Shown here: in pieces, positions 52,442 through 59,459 of the stretch
Numbering within the stretch: position 1 is the first letter of the stretch
Layout of the letters: each line of letters begins with the position of its first letter
Origin: Clostridia bacterium
GTDB lineage: Bacteria; Bacillota; Clostridia; UBA1381
DNA: 59,459 nucleotides
Assembly (NCBI GenBank): GCA_017415105.1
Contig: JAFQJD010000033.1
Coordinates: 1 to 59,459, forward strand
Direction: 5' to 3'
The notes under the pieces: model-generated
What the model was told of the DNA's origin: nothing
What the model saw: only the letters and a program-made list of their open reading frames with translations
The model's database searches: none
Made by a program: the position numbers and the translations under genes

Positions 52442-52460
52442 GTATTTCTCGCAAAATAAT

Positions 52461-52488
52461 AAAGAGGACTTTTTCAAGTCCCCTCTTT
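52461..52488 (-). terminator. Terminator of the polysaccharide deacetylase gene
   Basis: AAAGAGG and CCTCTTT with ACTT/AAGT inside form an imperfect hairpin next to the stop. Confidence 0.65.
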
Positions 52489-52491
52489 GAA

Positions 52492-53310
52492 TTACTTATT
52501 AAGATAAATCTCTTCACCCGGCTTTATTTCCAATGTGATAGCACTGTCGATAAAATCCTGATCACTGTAAATAAGCGAGAGCGTCGTTGTTGTTGGATTG
52601 TATATGTAATTACTATCAACTGACATAATAAGGTTTTTGAATGCTGAAATATAGTCACAGATTTCAATGTTTGTTGCGTACCATATATCGTCTCTTCCGC
52701 TTACTGCCTTAAAAAGCTCTTCCATTCTTTCCCACTGATTACCTCTGTCAAGCTCGTGTGCATGACCGTAAACATAGAAAAGATGGCATTGATTAAAAAT
52801 CGGATCTCTTTCTAAGAAATCGTTACAATAATCCATCAGTTTGTCACTCTTATGGTCACATGTAGGATGCCAACGATACCAGTCGCTCGGCATAGTAATT
52901 TTACCTGAACATGAAGCAGTTCTTGCATAAACTATACCACAATTCTGCAAAAGCTGCGGAGTATCGTGATTGAACGCCGTATAAGGATATGCAAATCCTC
53001 TTATACTTCCTCCAAAGACCTTTTCAAGGTTTTCTCTGTCCTTAATTATTTCATAGGTTGCTGTCTGCGGTGCTACTCTGTCTAAGTAAACGTGAGTAAG
53101 AGCATGAACAGCTACTTCCTGACCCTTATACACTTCTACCGGATCAGGTATATCAGTAAATCTTCTGTCTCCGCTGTTTATATTGAACGTACCCTTTAAA
53201 GCGTATTTGTTCATAAGTTTAATAAGCGGTCTGTCTTGTGGCCATGCATCGTCATAGCTCAAAGTAAATGCTTTTCTTTTTCCTCCCGGAAATATTGGAT
53301 AAACTGCCAT
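52492..53310 (-). CDS. Polysaccharide deacetylase family protein (CE4/NodB-like)
   Basis: 272 residues. NodB-domain motifs: TLSYDDAWP (the Asp pair), VAVHALTHVYLD (H-x3-H zinc site), and FAYPYTAFN (the substrate-groove RxxxPY-like region). Late HLFYVYGHAHELD supplies the C-terminal His. No signal peptide is seen, which is unusual for a peptidoglycan or chitin deacetylase and suggests a cytosolic or intracellular-sugar substrate. Own promoter and GGAGGG site; convergent with nothing. Confidence 0.85.
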   Translation of the reverse strand: MAVYPIFPGGKRKAFTLSYDDAWPQDRPLIKLMNKYALKGTFNINSGDRRFTDIPDPVEVYKGQEVAVHALTHVYLDRVAPQTATYEIIKDRENLEKVFGGSIRGFAYPYTAFNHDTPQLLQNCGIVYARTASCSGKITMPSDWYRWHPTCDHKSDKLMDYCNDFLERDPIFNQCHLFYVYGHAHELDRGNQWERMEELFKAVSGRDDIWYATNIEICDYISAFKNLIMSVDSNYIYNPTTTTLSLIYSDQDFIDSAITLEIKPGEEIYLNK

Positions 53311-53332
53311 ATCTTATCCCTCCTTTTCGACT

Positions 53333-53361
53333 ATGATACCATATACAAAAAATTTTTTCAA
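53333..53361 (-). promoter_or_regulatory. Promoter of the polysaccharide deacetylase gene
   Basis: Minus-strand TTGAAA (53356-53361), 17-bp spacer, TATCAT (53333-53338). Confidence 0.72.
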
Positions 53362-53399
53362 GTATATATTTCAAAAAACTTACAAAACTGTCCAAAAAC

Positions 53400-53428
53400 T
53401 TGACATTATAGCAGTTTGGTGGTATACT
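53400..53428 (+). promoter_or_regulatory. Promoter of the SLH-glucosaminidase gene
   Basis: TTGACA (53400-53405), 17-bp spacer, TATACT (53423-53428). It lies downstream of the earliest possible start of the open frame, supporting a start near 53480. Confidence 0.8.
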
Positions 53429-53476
53429 TTTTACAGAATAAAACCAATGATTTTACATATAATTTCATATAAGGAG

Positions 53477-54619
53477 ATGATTACCATAGTTAAGAAAACC
53501 GTTTCTTTTTTACTCGCACTTTCTCTTACAAGTGCAATATCAGTCACTGCTTGTGCCACCGAAAACTACGATTGGGCAAAAACTGAAATCGAATACTGCC
53601 AAAAGAATAATATAATGACCGGAGATGAAAACGGTAACCTCAACCCCGGCGGTACTCTGACACGTGCCGAAATGGCAAAGATGCTTACCGAATCATTCGA
53701 TTTAAAAACTGATGAGAGTGCAGCATTTAATGATGTCGACACCGATGACTGGTACTACAACTACGCAAAATCAATTAAACCGTGTATGACAGCACCGGGT
53801 GCGAATTTCTACCCGAACGAAGCTGTAACGCGTGAGGAGTTTGCAGCAACACTTGTACTTGCATCAGGACTTAAAGCATCGTATCTTTGTAATCTTCGTA
53901 TATTGAGTGATAACTTCTATGATGCTGACAAGGTAAGCACAAAATATAAAACACTGCTTTCTGTCGCAGTTGAGCGTGCATACTATCGTGGCTCGGACTA
54001 CTACCTCCGCCCCACCGACACGCTAAAACGTGCCGAGGTATGTGCAATGCTATACCGTGTTCTTGAAAAACAGAAAGGTTATCTTGCTATTACCCGTTAT
54101 GATCTGGGCGTACCAGAAACCAATACGCCAATTATGGGCGAAAGCACAATTTCAATGGAATCGGCTATTGCATGGGCAAAGGCGAACAATGCATCCGATT
54201 TATTTATAGATGCGGCACAGTATTACTGGAAATATGGTGAACTTACCGGCATCCGCCCCGAAATCCTCTATGCACAGGCGGCAAAGGAAACAGGCTATGG
54301 CAGGTATGGCGGCAGAGTTCTGCCTGAAATGAATAATTTCGCAGGAATTAAAAAATACGGTGCTGTAAACGACGCAACCGAAGACCACGAAACCTTTGCA
54401 ACACGTGAAGACGGAGTACGCGGTCATTTCAATCATATGAGTGCATATGTCGGAATTGAACCTATAGGCGAAGTGCACGGAAGATATAATTCTGTTAAAA
54501 CCCTTGCATGGGCGGGTACTATCAAGTATGTTGAAGACCTTGGCGGCAGATGGTGTCCCGACCTCTACTACGGCTATGCAATTATCAAAGACTTAATAAA
54601 TAAAATGGAGCAATACTAA
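53477..54619 (+). CDS. S-layer-homology glucosaminidase (cell-wall hydrolase)
   Basis: 380 residues: signal peptide (KKTVSFLLALSLTSAIS), three SLH domains (residues about 30-200, with LTRAEMAKML, VTREEFAATL and LKRAEVCAML), then an N-acetylglucosaminidase domain with EILYAQAAKETGYGRYGG, whose Glu is the likely catalytic acid, and NNFAGIKKYG. It should be anchored to the cell wall and trim peptidoglycan. Start is uncertain: the ATG at 53477 directly abuts AAGGAG, whereas ATA at 53486 has ideal spacing. Six bases separate it from the next gene. Confidence 0.85.
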   Translation: MITIVKKTVSFLLALSLTSAISVTACATENYDWAKTEIEYCQKNNIMTGDENGNLNPGGTLTRAEMAKMLTESFDLKTDESAAFNDVDTDDWYYNYAKSIKPCMTAPGANFYPNEAVTREEFAATLVLASGLKASYLCNLRILSDNFYDADKVSTKYKTLLSVAVERAYYRGSDYYLRPTDTLKRAEVCAMLYRVLEKQKGYLAITRYDLGVPETNTPIMGESTISMESAIAWAKANNASDLFIDAAQYYWKYGELTGIRPEILYAQAAKETGYGRYGGRVLPEMNNFAGIKKYGAVNDATEDHETFATREDGVRGHFNHMSAYVGIEPIGEVHGRYNSVKTLAWAGTIKYVEDLGGRWCPDLYYGYAIIKDLINKMEQY

Positions 54620-54625
54620 AGAACA

Positions 54626-55558
54626 ATGGACATTAAAATACTTATTTCACAAATGACTATGCTTTTCCTTATAATGGCTTTGGGCTACGTTATTTTAAAA
54701 CTCAAGGTTGTTGATGAAAGCTTTACAAAAACATTCAGCAAGCTTATATTGCGTGTAACAATGCCGGCTATGGTGCTATCATCTGTTCTTGACCTCACCG
54801 AACGTCAACCAATTACAGATGTACTTTTAGCACTGGGCATTGCGTTTGCTATGTTCTTTATGATTTTACCGCTATCAGGACTTTTGCTTGCCAAGCTATT
54901 TCGCGTTAAGAAAAACAGTACCGGCTTGTATGTCTTTATGAATACATTTTCAAATGTCGGTTTTATGGGTTTTCCTGTTATTGAGGCACTTTCCGGCTCT
55001 GTAGGTCTCTTTTATGCGGCAATCTATAATCTTGTGTTCAATCTTTCTGTATTCACACTCGGAGTATGGCTGATGAACAAGGATAAAGGTCAGAACGAAA
55101 AATTTGATATTAAACTTTTACTTACACCCGGTGTAATAGTCGCTGTTCTTGCACTTGTGGTATATTTTGCAAACCTTAAGCTACCGACACTTATGTGCGA
55201 TGCCATACGTTCAGTCGGCTCTATAACTTCTCCGGCAGCAATGCTTATAATAGGATGTACCCTTGCAAAAATGGATATTAAATCCGTATTTGCAGACTGG
55301 CGTATCTATCCGTGGACAATTGTCAAGCAGCTAATTATCCCGCTTCTTTTGTGGATACCGTTCTCAATGCTGATAACAAACGAAATACTTCTCACTGTTA
55401 CTTTTATACTTTTTGCAATGCCCGTTGCCAATAATGCTGTGCTTTTTGCAAATACATATGACGGTGATTCAAATCTCGCGGCAAGGTCTGTTTTTATAAC
55501 AACCTTATTCTCGCTTATAACTGTACCACTATGTGTATGGCTGATACAATTTATATAA
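54626..55558 (+). CDS. AEC (auxin efflux carrier) family transporter
   Basis: 310 residues, ten predicted membrane segments in two halves. MTMLFLIMALGYVILKLKVVD opens the protein, NTFSNVGFMGFPVIEAL is the conserved first-half crossover, and PVANNAVLFANTYDGDSNLAARSVFITTLFSLI the second. Bacterial members export or import small carboxylates such as malate. It lies 6 bp after the glucosaminidase gene; its own ribosome binding site is weak, so coupling to the upstream gene is likely. Confidence 0.9.
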   Translation: MDIKILISQMTMLFLIMALGYVILKLKVVDESFTKTFSKLILRVTMPAMVLSSVLDLTERQPITDVLLALGIAFAMFFMILPLSGLLLAKLFRVKKNSTGLYVFMNTFSNVGFMGFPVIEALSGSVGLFYAAIYNLVFNLSVFTLGVWLMNKDKGQNEKFDIKLLLTPGVIVAVLALVVYFANLKLPTLMCDAIRSVGSITSPAAMLIIGCTLAKMDIKSVFADWRIYPWTIVKQLIIPLLLWIPFSMLITNEILLTVTFILFAMPVANNAVLFANTYDGDSNLAARSVFITTLFSLITVPLCVWLIQFI

Positions 55559-55572
55559 AGGAAATCTAATCT

Positions 55573-56715
55573 ATGGCTGTTGGAATTATTGCGGAATTTA
55601 ATCCGTTCCATAACGGACATAAATATCTATTTGAAACAGTAAAACAGAAAACTAATGAACGCATCGTTGTAATTATGAGCGGTGCGTTTGTTCAACGTGG
55701 CGGAATTGCTGTAACGGACAAGCTTACACGAGCAAGGATGGCACTTCTTAATGGTGCCGACCTTGTAATCGAGCTACCTGTTGCATTTTCTCACAATACA
55801 GCACAGAAATTTGCTATGGGTGCTGTAGCTACACTTGGTGCATGCGGAGTAATTGATACACTTGCATTCGGCTCAGAATCCGGTGATACCATCGGCATCA
55901 AAAAAGCCGCAGATATACTTGCCAATGAACCGTCAGAAGTTTCAGAGAAAATCAAAAAACTTATGTTAGACGGTGCACCCTACCCATCAGCACGTCAGAT
56001 AGCATACGACGGTTACTTTGATACTGAGCTTTTATCAACTCCTAACGACATTCTTGCAATTGAATATATGCGTGCCTGCCGTGTACTGGGTTTTTATTTT
56101 AAACCGCTTGCCATTAAGCGGAAAGGAACAAATCACGACAGTGAGAATGTTACCGATACAATCGCAAGTGCCACTGAAATCAGACGCAGGATTTCTCTGG
56201 GTGATAGTTTTTCCGACTTTATGCCGTCCTCTGATTTTGAAGTGTATTCACCAACACAGCTTGATACGGCTGTAATTTCAAATCTGAGGCTGATAAGTGC
56301 CGAAACACTATCCAGCATCAGCGAAGTCACAGAAGGGCTTGAAAACAAATTTATAGCTGTTTCCCGCGAAGTTGATAATGTCAATGACCTTTGTATGGCA
56401 GTTAAATCAAAACGGTACACATTAAGTCGCATACGCCGTATTGCCTACTCTTCGCTTATCGGACTTACGAAAGATATTGCAGACTTGCCACCGTCATACA
56501 TACGTGTACTTGGTGCAAACGAAGCAGGACGGACACTCTTACGTGAAATGAAAGAGAAAGCAACACTTCCTGTTATCACAAAACCTGCTGATTATGCAGG
56601 AGATGCGATATTTAATCTTAATTCACGTGCAGAGGATATTTTCTCCTTATGTGCAAAAAACAAAAATTTACGACGTGCAGGTAGTGACCTGCGTATGACA
56701 CCCGTAATTATTTAA
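55573..56715 (+). CDS. tmcAL: tRNA(Met) cytidine acetate ligase
   Basis: 380 residues: GIIAEFNPFHNGHKYLFE, where HNGH is the nucleotidyltransferase HxGH motif; MSGAFVQRGGIAVTDKLTRARMAL; and TATEIRRR-type substrate loop (SATEIRRRISLG). TmcAL uses acetate and ATP to make ac4C34 in elongator tRNA-Met. The Firmicutes homologue was earlier called YlbM. AAAGGAAA lies upstream of the ATG. It is 14 bp before the GTPase-nuclease fusion. Confidence 0.93.
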   Translation: MAVGIIAEFNPFHNGHKYLFETVKQKTNERIVVIMSGAFVQRGGIAVTDKLTRARMALLNGADLVIELPVAFSHNTAQKFAMGAVATLGACGVIDTLAFGSESGDTIGIKKAADILANEPSEVSEKIKKLMLDGAPYPSARQIAYDGYFDTELLSTPNDILAIEYMRACRVLGFYFKPLAIKRKGTNHDSENVTDTIASATEIRRRISLGDSFSDFMPSSDFEVYSPTQLDTAVISNLRLISAETLSSISEVTEGLENKFIAVSREVDNVNDLCMAVKSKRYTLSRIRRIAYSSLIGLTKDIADLPPSYIRVLGANEAGRTLLREMKEKATLPVITKPADYAGDAIFNLNSRAEDIFSLCAKNKNLRRAGSDLRMTPVII

Positions 56716-56729
56716 TATCGGAGATTTAT

Positions 56730-59279
56730 ATGAAACAGATAGTTACAGGCATACTCGCCCATGTCGATTCGGGCAAAACAACGCTTTCTGAAGCAATGCT
56801 TTATAAAAGCGGTACAATCCGTTCACACGGCAGAGTCGACCACGGCAACGCATTTTTAGATACAAACGAAATAGAACGCGAAAAAGGTATTACTATATTT
56901 TCAAAACAGGCGATTATGACATTTTCTGATACCTCTCTCACCCTTCTTGACACGCCCGGACATATTGATTTTTCTACCGAGACCGAGCGTACTCTTGGTG
57001 TGCTTGATTATTGTATTCTTGTTATAAGCGGTACTGACGGTGTACAGAGCCATACGCAGACGCTATGGAAGCTTCTTGAGCGATATAATGTTCCGACCTT
57101 TATTTTCGTTAATAAAATGGATATTTCTCATATTGAAAAATCTGAAATAATCGCCGATATAAGAAAGTACCTTTCAGAAAACTGCGTTGAGTTATCTGAT
57201 ACTGATTCTCTTGTACTGTGTGATGAAAGTATTATGGATGAATATCTGAATACTGACAGTGTTTCAGATATATCTATAACTAACGCAATCGCAAACCGAA
57301 CGGTATTTCCGTGCTTTTTCGGTGCGGCACTCAAAATGGACGGTGTTGAAGAGTTTTTATCGGCACTTGACAGATACACAAAAATGCCCACTGCTGTTTC
57401 AGAGTTTGGTGCAAAGGTATATAAAATTTCACACGATGCTGACGGTAAACGCCTTACACACATCAAAATCACCGGCGGTACTCTAAAATCAAAATCACAG
57501 CTTGAAATAAGAAATGATGACGGAACAAATGAAACAGAAAAAGTTGACACATTACGAATATACTCGGGCGAAAAATACACAATGACCGATTGTGCTACGC
57601 AGGGTATGGTATGTGCAGTAACAGGACTTACAAAAACCGTTGCCGGTATGGGACTCGGTTTTGAGTGCAATACAGAAAAGCCCGTACTCGAACCTGTTCT
57701 CACATACAAGCTTGAAATACTTGATAACACAGATGTTCACACAGCACTTACCAAGTTACGTATTTTAGAACAGGAAGATCCTCAGCTTCGTATAATCTGG
57801 AATGAGATTTTACGTGAAATACATCTTCAGCTTATGGGTGAGGTTCAGATTGAGGTGCTACGCAGAATTATTTCGGAACGGTTTGATATGAAAACAGATT
57901 TTTCAGAAGGTGCTATCTCCTACCGTGAAACGATTGCAGACACGGTTGAGGGTGTCGGACATTTTGAGCCGTTACGTCATTACAGCGAAGTACATCTTAT
58001 ACTCGAACCCGGCAAACGTGGCAGTGGCGTCGTTATTAAATCAGACTGCAGTGAAGATTTGCTTGATAAGAACTGGCAAAGACTTATTCTTACACATATT
58101 GCCGAAAAGACACATACAGGAGTTCTTACCAACTCACCTATAACTGATATTAAAATAACTCTTGTTTCCGGTAAGGCACACAAGAAGCATACCGAAGGCG
58201 GAGATTTCCGTCAGGCAACCTACCGTGCAATCCGTCAGGGGCTTATGCAGGCAGAAAGTGTATTACTTGAGCCGTATTACAGCTTCAGGCTTGAAATCCC
58301 GACCGAAAGTGTCGGACGTGCAATGACAGATTTGCAACAAATGTGTGCTGAATTTTCTGCACCCGAGCTAAAAGATGAAATGAGCATAATTAAAGGCACA
58401 GCACCGGTCAGTACCATGCGTGGATATGCATCAGAAATTACAGCATATACCTCCGGCAAAGGTAAGCTTTTGACGACACTCAAAGGCTATGAACCATGTC
58501 ATAATTCTGATGAGGTAATAGCTGATGCCGGATATAACCCCGACAGTGACACACTTAATCCGTCCGGCAGTGTTTTCTGTGCACACGGTGCAGGATTTAA
58601 TGTCCCATGGAACGAGGTCGAGGACTATATGCACCTTGAAAGTGTGCTCAAGTCCGATAGAGAGGAAGCACATAATAATACACGTGTAAGCGAATACGTT
58701 AACACTGTCATAAACGACGAGGAGCTTTTACGGATTTTTGAAAAGACGTATGGTCCTGTTAAGGTGAAATCCTATACAGCCATGCAAAAGCGAAAATCCC
58801 CTGCCCCAAAACCTGCAAAGTATGCAAAGCCCAGGCATATTTACGATGGTCCGGTCTATGTGCTTGTTGACGGTTATAATATCATATTTGCGTGGGACGA
58901 GTTAAAAGAGATTGCAAAAGAAAGCCTTGATGCCGCACGCGAAATATTGGTTAATCGACTGTGCAACTACAAAGGCTTTACTGAATGCAATCTGATACTT
59001 GTCTTTGATGCATACAAGGTAAAAGGCGGTGTCGGCTCTGTTGAACATATAAATGGCATTGACGTTGTATATACCAAAGAAGCAGAAACTGCCGATGCGT
59101 ATATCGAAAAAGTAACACACGAGCTTACAAAAAAGCACCGTGTTCGTGTTGCAACCTCGGACGGTCTTGAACAGCTTATAATTCTCGGCAGCGGTGCACA
59201 ACGTGTACCTGCATCAGAGTTTTTAAAGGAAGTAACGGAGACGGAAAATAAGATAAGGGAATTTATAAGGAATATGTGA
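56730..59279 (+). CDS. TetM/EF-G-like ribosomal GTPase fused to a YacP/Rae1-type NYN nuclease domain
   Basis: 849 residues. Residues 1-660 follow the Tet(M)/EF-G plan: G1 AHVDSGKTT, switch II LDTPGHIDFSTE, G4 NKMD, domain II, then domains III-V with EVQIEVLRRIISERF and GSVFCAHGAGFNVPWNEVEDYMHLE. After a basic linker (about 690-705), residues 708-849 are a NYN/YacP domain: YVLVDGYNIIFAWDEL, LILVFDAYKVKGG, KEAETADAYIEK and VATSDGLEQ contain the acidic catalytic residues. YacP (Rae1) cleaves mRNA in the ribosomal A site. Fusion to an A-site-targeting GTPase suggests a ribosome-directed nuclease. Tandem terminators follow. Confidence 0.9.
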   Translation: MKQIVTGILAHVDSGKTTLSEAMLYKSGTIRSHGRVDHGNAFLDTNEIEREKGITIFSKQAIMTFSDTSLTLLDTPGHIDFSTETERTLGVLDYCILVISGTDGVQSHTQTLWKLLERYNVPTFIFVNKMDISHIEKSEIIADIRKYLSENCVELSDTDSLVLCDESIMDEYLNTDSVSDISITNAIANRTVFPCFFGAALKMDGVEEFLSALDRYTKMPTAVSEFGAKVYKISHDADGKRLTHIKITGGTLKSKSQLEIRNDDGTNETEKVDTLRIYSGEKYTMTDCATQGMVCAVTGLTKTVAGMGLGFECNTEKPVLEPVLTYKLEILDNTDVHTALTKLRILEQEDPQLRIIWNEILREIHLQLMGEVQIEVLRRIISERFDMKTDFSEGAISYRETIADTVEGVGHFEPLRHYSEVHLILEPGKRGSGVVIKSDCSEDLLDKNWQRLILTHIAEKTHTGVLTNSPITDIKITLVSGKAHKKHTEGGDFRQATYRAIRQGLMQAESVLLEPYYSFRLEIPTESVGRAMTDLQQMCAEFSAPELKDEMSIIKGTAPVSTMRGYASEITAYTSGKGKLLTTLKGYEPCHNSDEVIADAGYNPDSDTLNPSGSVFCAHGAGFNVPWNEVEDYMHLESVLKSDREEAHNNTRVSEYVNTVINDEELLRIFEKTYGPVKVKSYTAMQKRKSPAPKPAKYAKPRHIYDGPVYVLVDGYNIIFAWDELKEIAKESLDAAREILVNRLCNYKGFTECNLILVFDAYKVKGGVGSVEHINGIDVVYTKEAETADAYIEKVTHELTKKHRVRVATSDGLEQLIILGSGAQRVPASEFLKEVTETENKIREFIRNM

Positions 59280-59286
59280 TAATATA

Positions 59287-59321
59287 AAAGGAAATGAAAC
59301 TTTTTAAGTTTCATTTCCTTT
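59287..59321 (+). terminator. Terminator of the GTPase-nuclease gene
   Basis: AAAGGAAATGAAACTT-TTT-AAGTTTCATTTCCTTT, a perfect 16-bp stem just after the stop. Confidence 0.8.
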
Positions 59322-59330
59322 CAGACTGTC

Positions 59331-59377
59331 GAAGAACCCGACTTTGCATCAAGCAAAAATCGGGTTCTTCTTCGTTT
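59331..59377 (+). terminator. Second, tandem terminator
   Basis: GAAGAACCCGA / TCGGGTTCTTC (11 bp) with an inner TTGC/GCAA, followed by TTCGTTTTT. Confidence 0.75.
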
Positions 59378-59397
59378 TTATTAAAAATTCGACAAAA

Positions 59398-59459
59398 TCA
59401 AATAATTTGGAAGGGGTATTGTTCCTCTTCCATTTCCATTTTGCAAGCTTTTTCAAATT
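59398..59459 (-). CDS. Possible C-terminus of a convergent gene (partial)
   Basis: A minus-strand frame entering from the right edge ends FEKACKMEMEEEQYPFQII then TGA at 59398-59400. Too short to identify; it could also be non-coding. The tandem terminators just beyond it are what one expects between convergent genes. Confidence 0.3.
   Translation of the reverse strand, partial: FEKACKMEMEEEQYPFQII

Noticed and set aside
56730-59279. Tetracycline-resistance gene
   Set aside because: The GTPase is Tet(M)-like, but the NYN fusion, chromosomal context next to tmcAL and normal base composition give no reason to claim drug resistance.

Overview
The window looks like a low-GC, spore-forming-lineage Clostridia chromosome (Firmicutes, probably a gut Oscillospiraceae/Ruminococcaceae-type anaerobe). 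The grounds are strong AAGGAG ribosome binding sites, textbook TTGACA-17-TATAAT promoters, a spoVAC gene, meso-DAP dehydrogenase, a Na+-pumping decarboxylase operon, a glycine riboswitch in front of an alanine/glycine symporter, and PrmC with its DUF1385 partner. Species assignment is inference; no rRNA is present. Most of the window is chromosomal core; I see no intact mobile element, prophage or CRISPR array.

Layout. 1-7.7 kb (minus strand): Ktr/Trk potassium uptake (ktrA partial, ktrB), tRNA-Thr(CGU), rpsU-yqeY, the rplU-rpmA-obg group followed by an exported DHHW/AlgX-like protein, and diaminopimelate dehydrogenase. 7.9-11.6 kb: the large single-chain FGAM synthase (purL). 11.7-16 kb: a zinc-ribbon/YARHG membrane protein, a SLOG-fold protein, and a two-gene GH1 beta-glucosidase/ceramidase-like operon under a LacI-type palindrome. 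16-21.2 kb: a five-gene biotin-dependent Na+ decarboxylase operon with both a 12S-type (acyl-CoA) and a 5S-type (pyruvate/oxaloacetate) carboxyltransferase. 21.3-23.3 kb: tRNA-Gln(CUG) and a glycine-riboswitch-controlled AGCS symporter. 23.3-29.3 kb: a sugar or glycoside oxidation cluster (two Gfo/Idh/MocA oxidoreductases, two TIM-barrel isomerases, an AraC regulator and an aldo/keto reductase). 29.4-38.4 kb: carB, then a YIP1-type membrane protein, a GT39-like membrane protein and an SNF2/SWIM helicase. 38.5-39.8 kb: a small accessory patch of unknown genes and a gene remnant. 39.9-44.3 kb: C_GCAxxG_C_C protein, prmC, DUF1385, two tandem DnaJ/Cys-tail proteins and DUF5685. 44.4-50.5 kb: spoVAC and a purine operon (purE, M, N, a PurO-like IMP cyclohydrolase, AICAR transformylase, purD). 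50.6-59.3 kb: dCMP deaminase, ADP-ribose NUDIX hydrolase, an unknown helical protein behind a strong RNA attenuator, polysaccharide deacetylase, an SLH-glucosaminidase, an AEC transporter, tmcAL, and a TetM-like GTPase fused to a YacP/Rae1-type nuclease.

How the parts connect. The purine genes at 7.9 and 45-50 kb together cover FGAR to IMP, with the PurH functions split over two proteins. The translation-linked genes (rpsU, rplU, rpmA, obg, prmC, tmcAL, the GTPase-nuclease fusion) are spread through the window. The strongest candidates for something under-described are: the GTPase-nuclease fusion; the structured RNA at 52.26-52.41 kb with a 20-bp closing stem and terminator/antiterminator; a 154-bp multi-hairpin inverted-repeat element at 51.05 kb that shares a motif with another palindromic intergenic region at 44.9 kb; and the dual-carboxyltransferase sodium pump operon.
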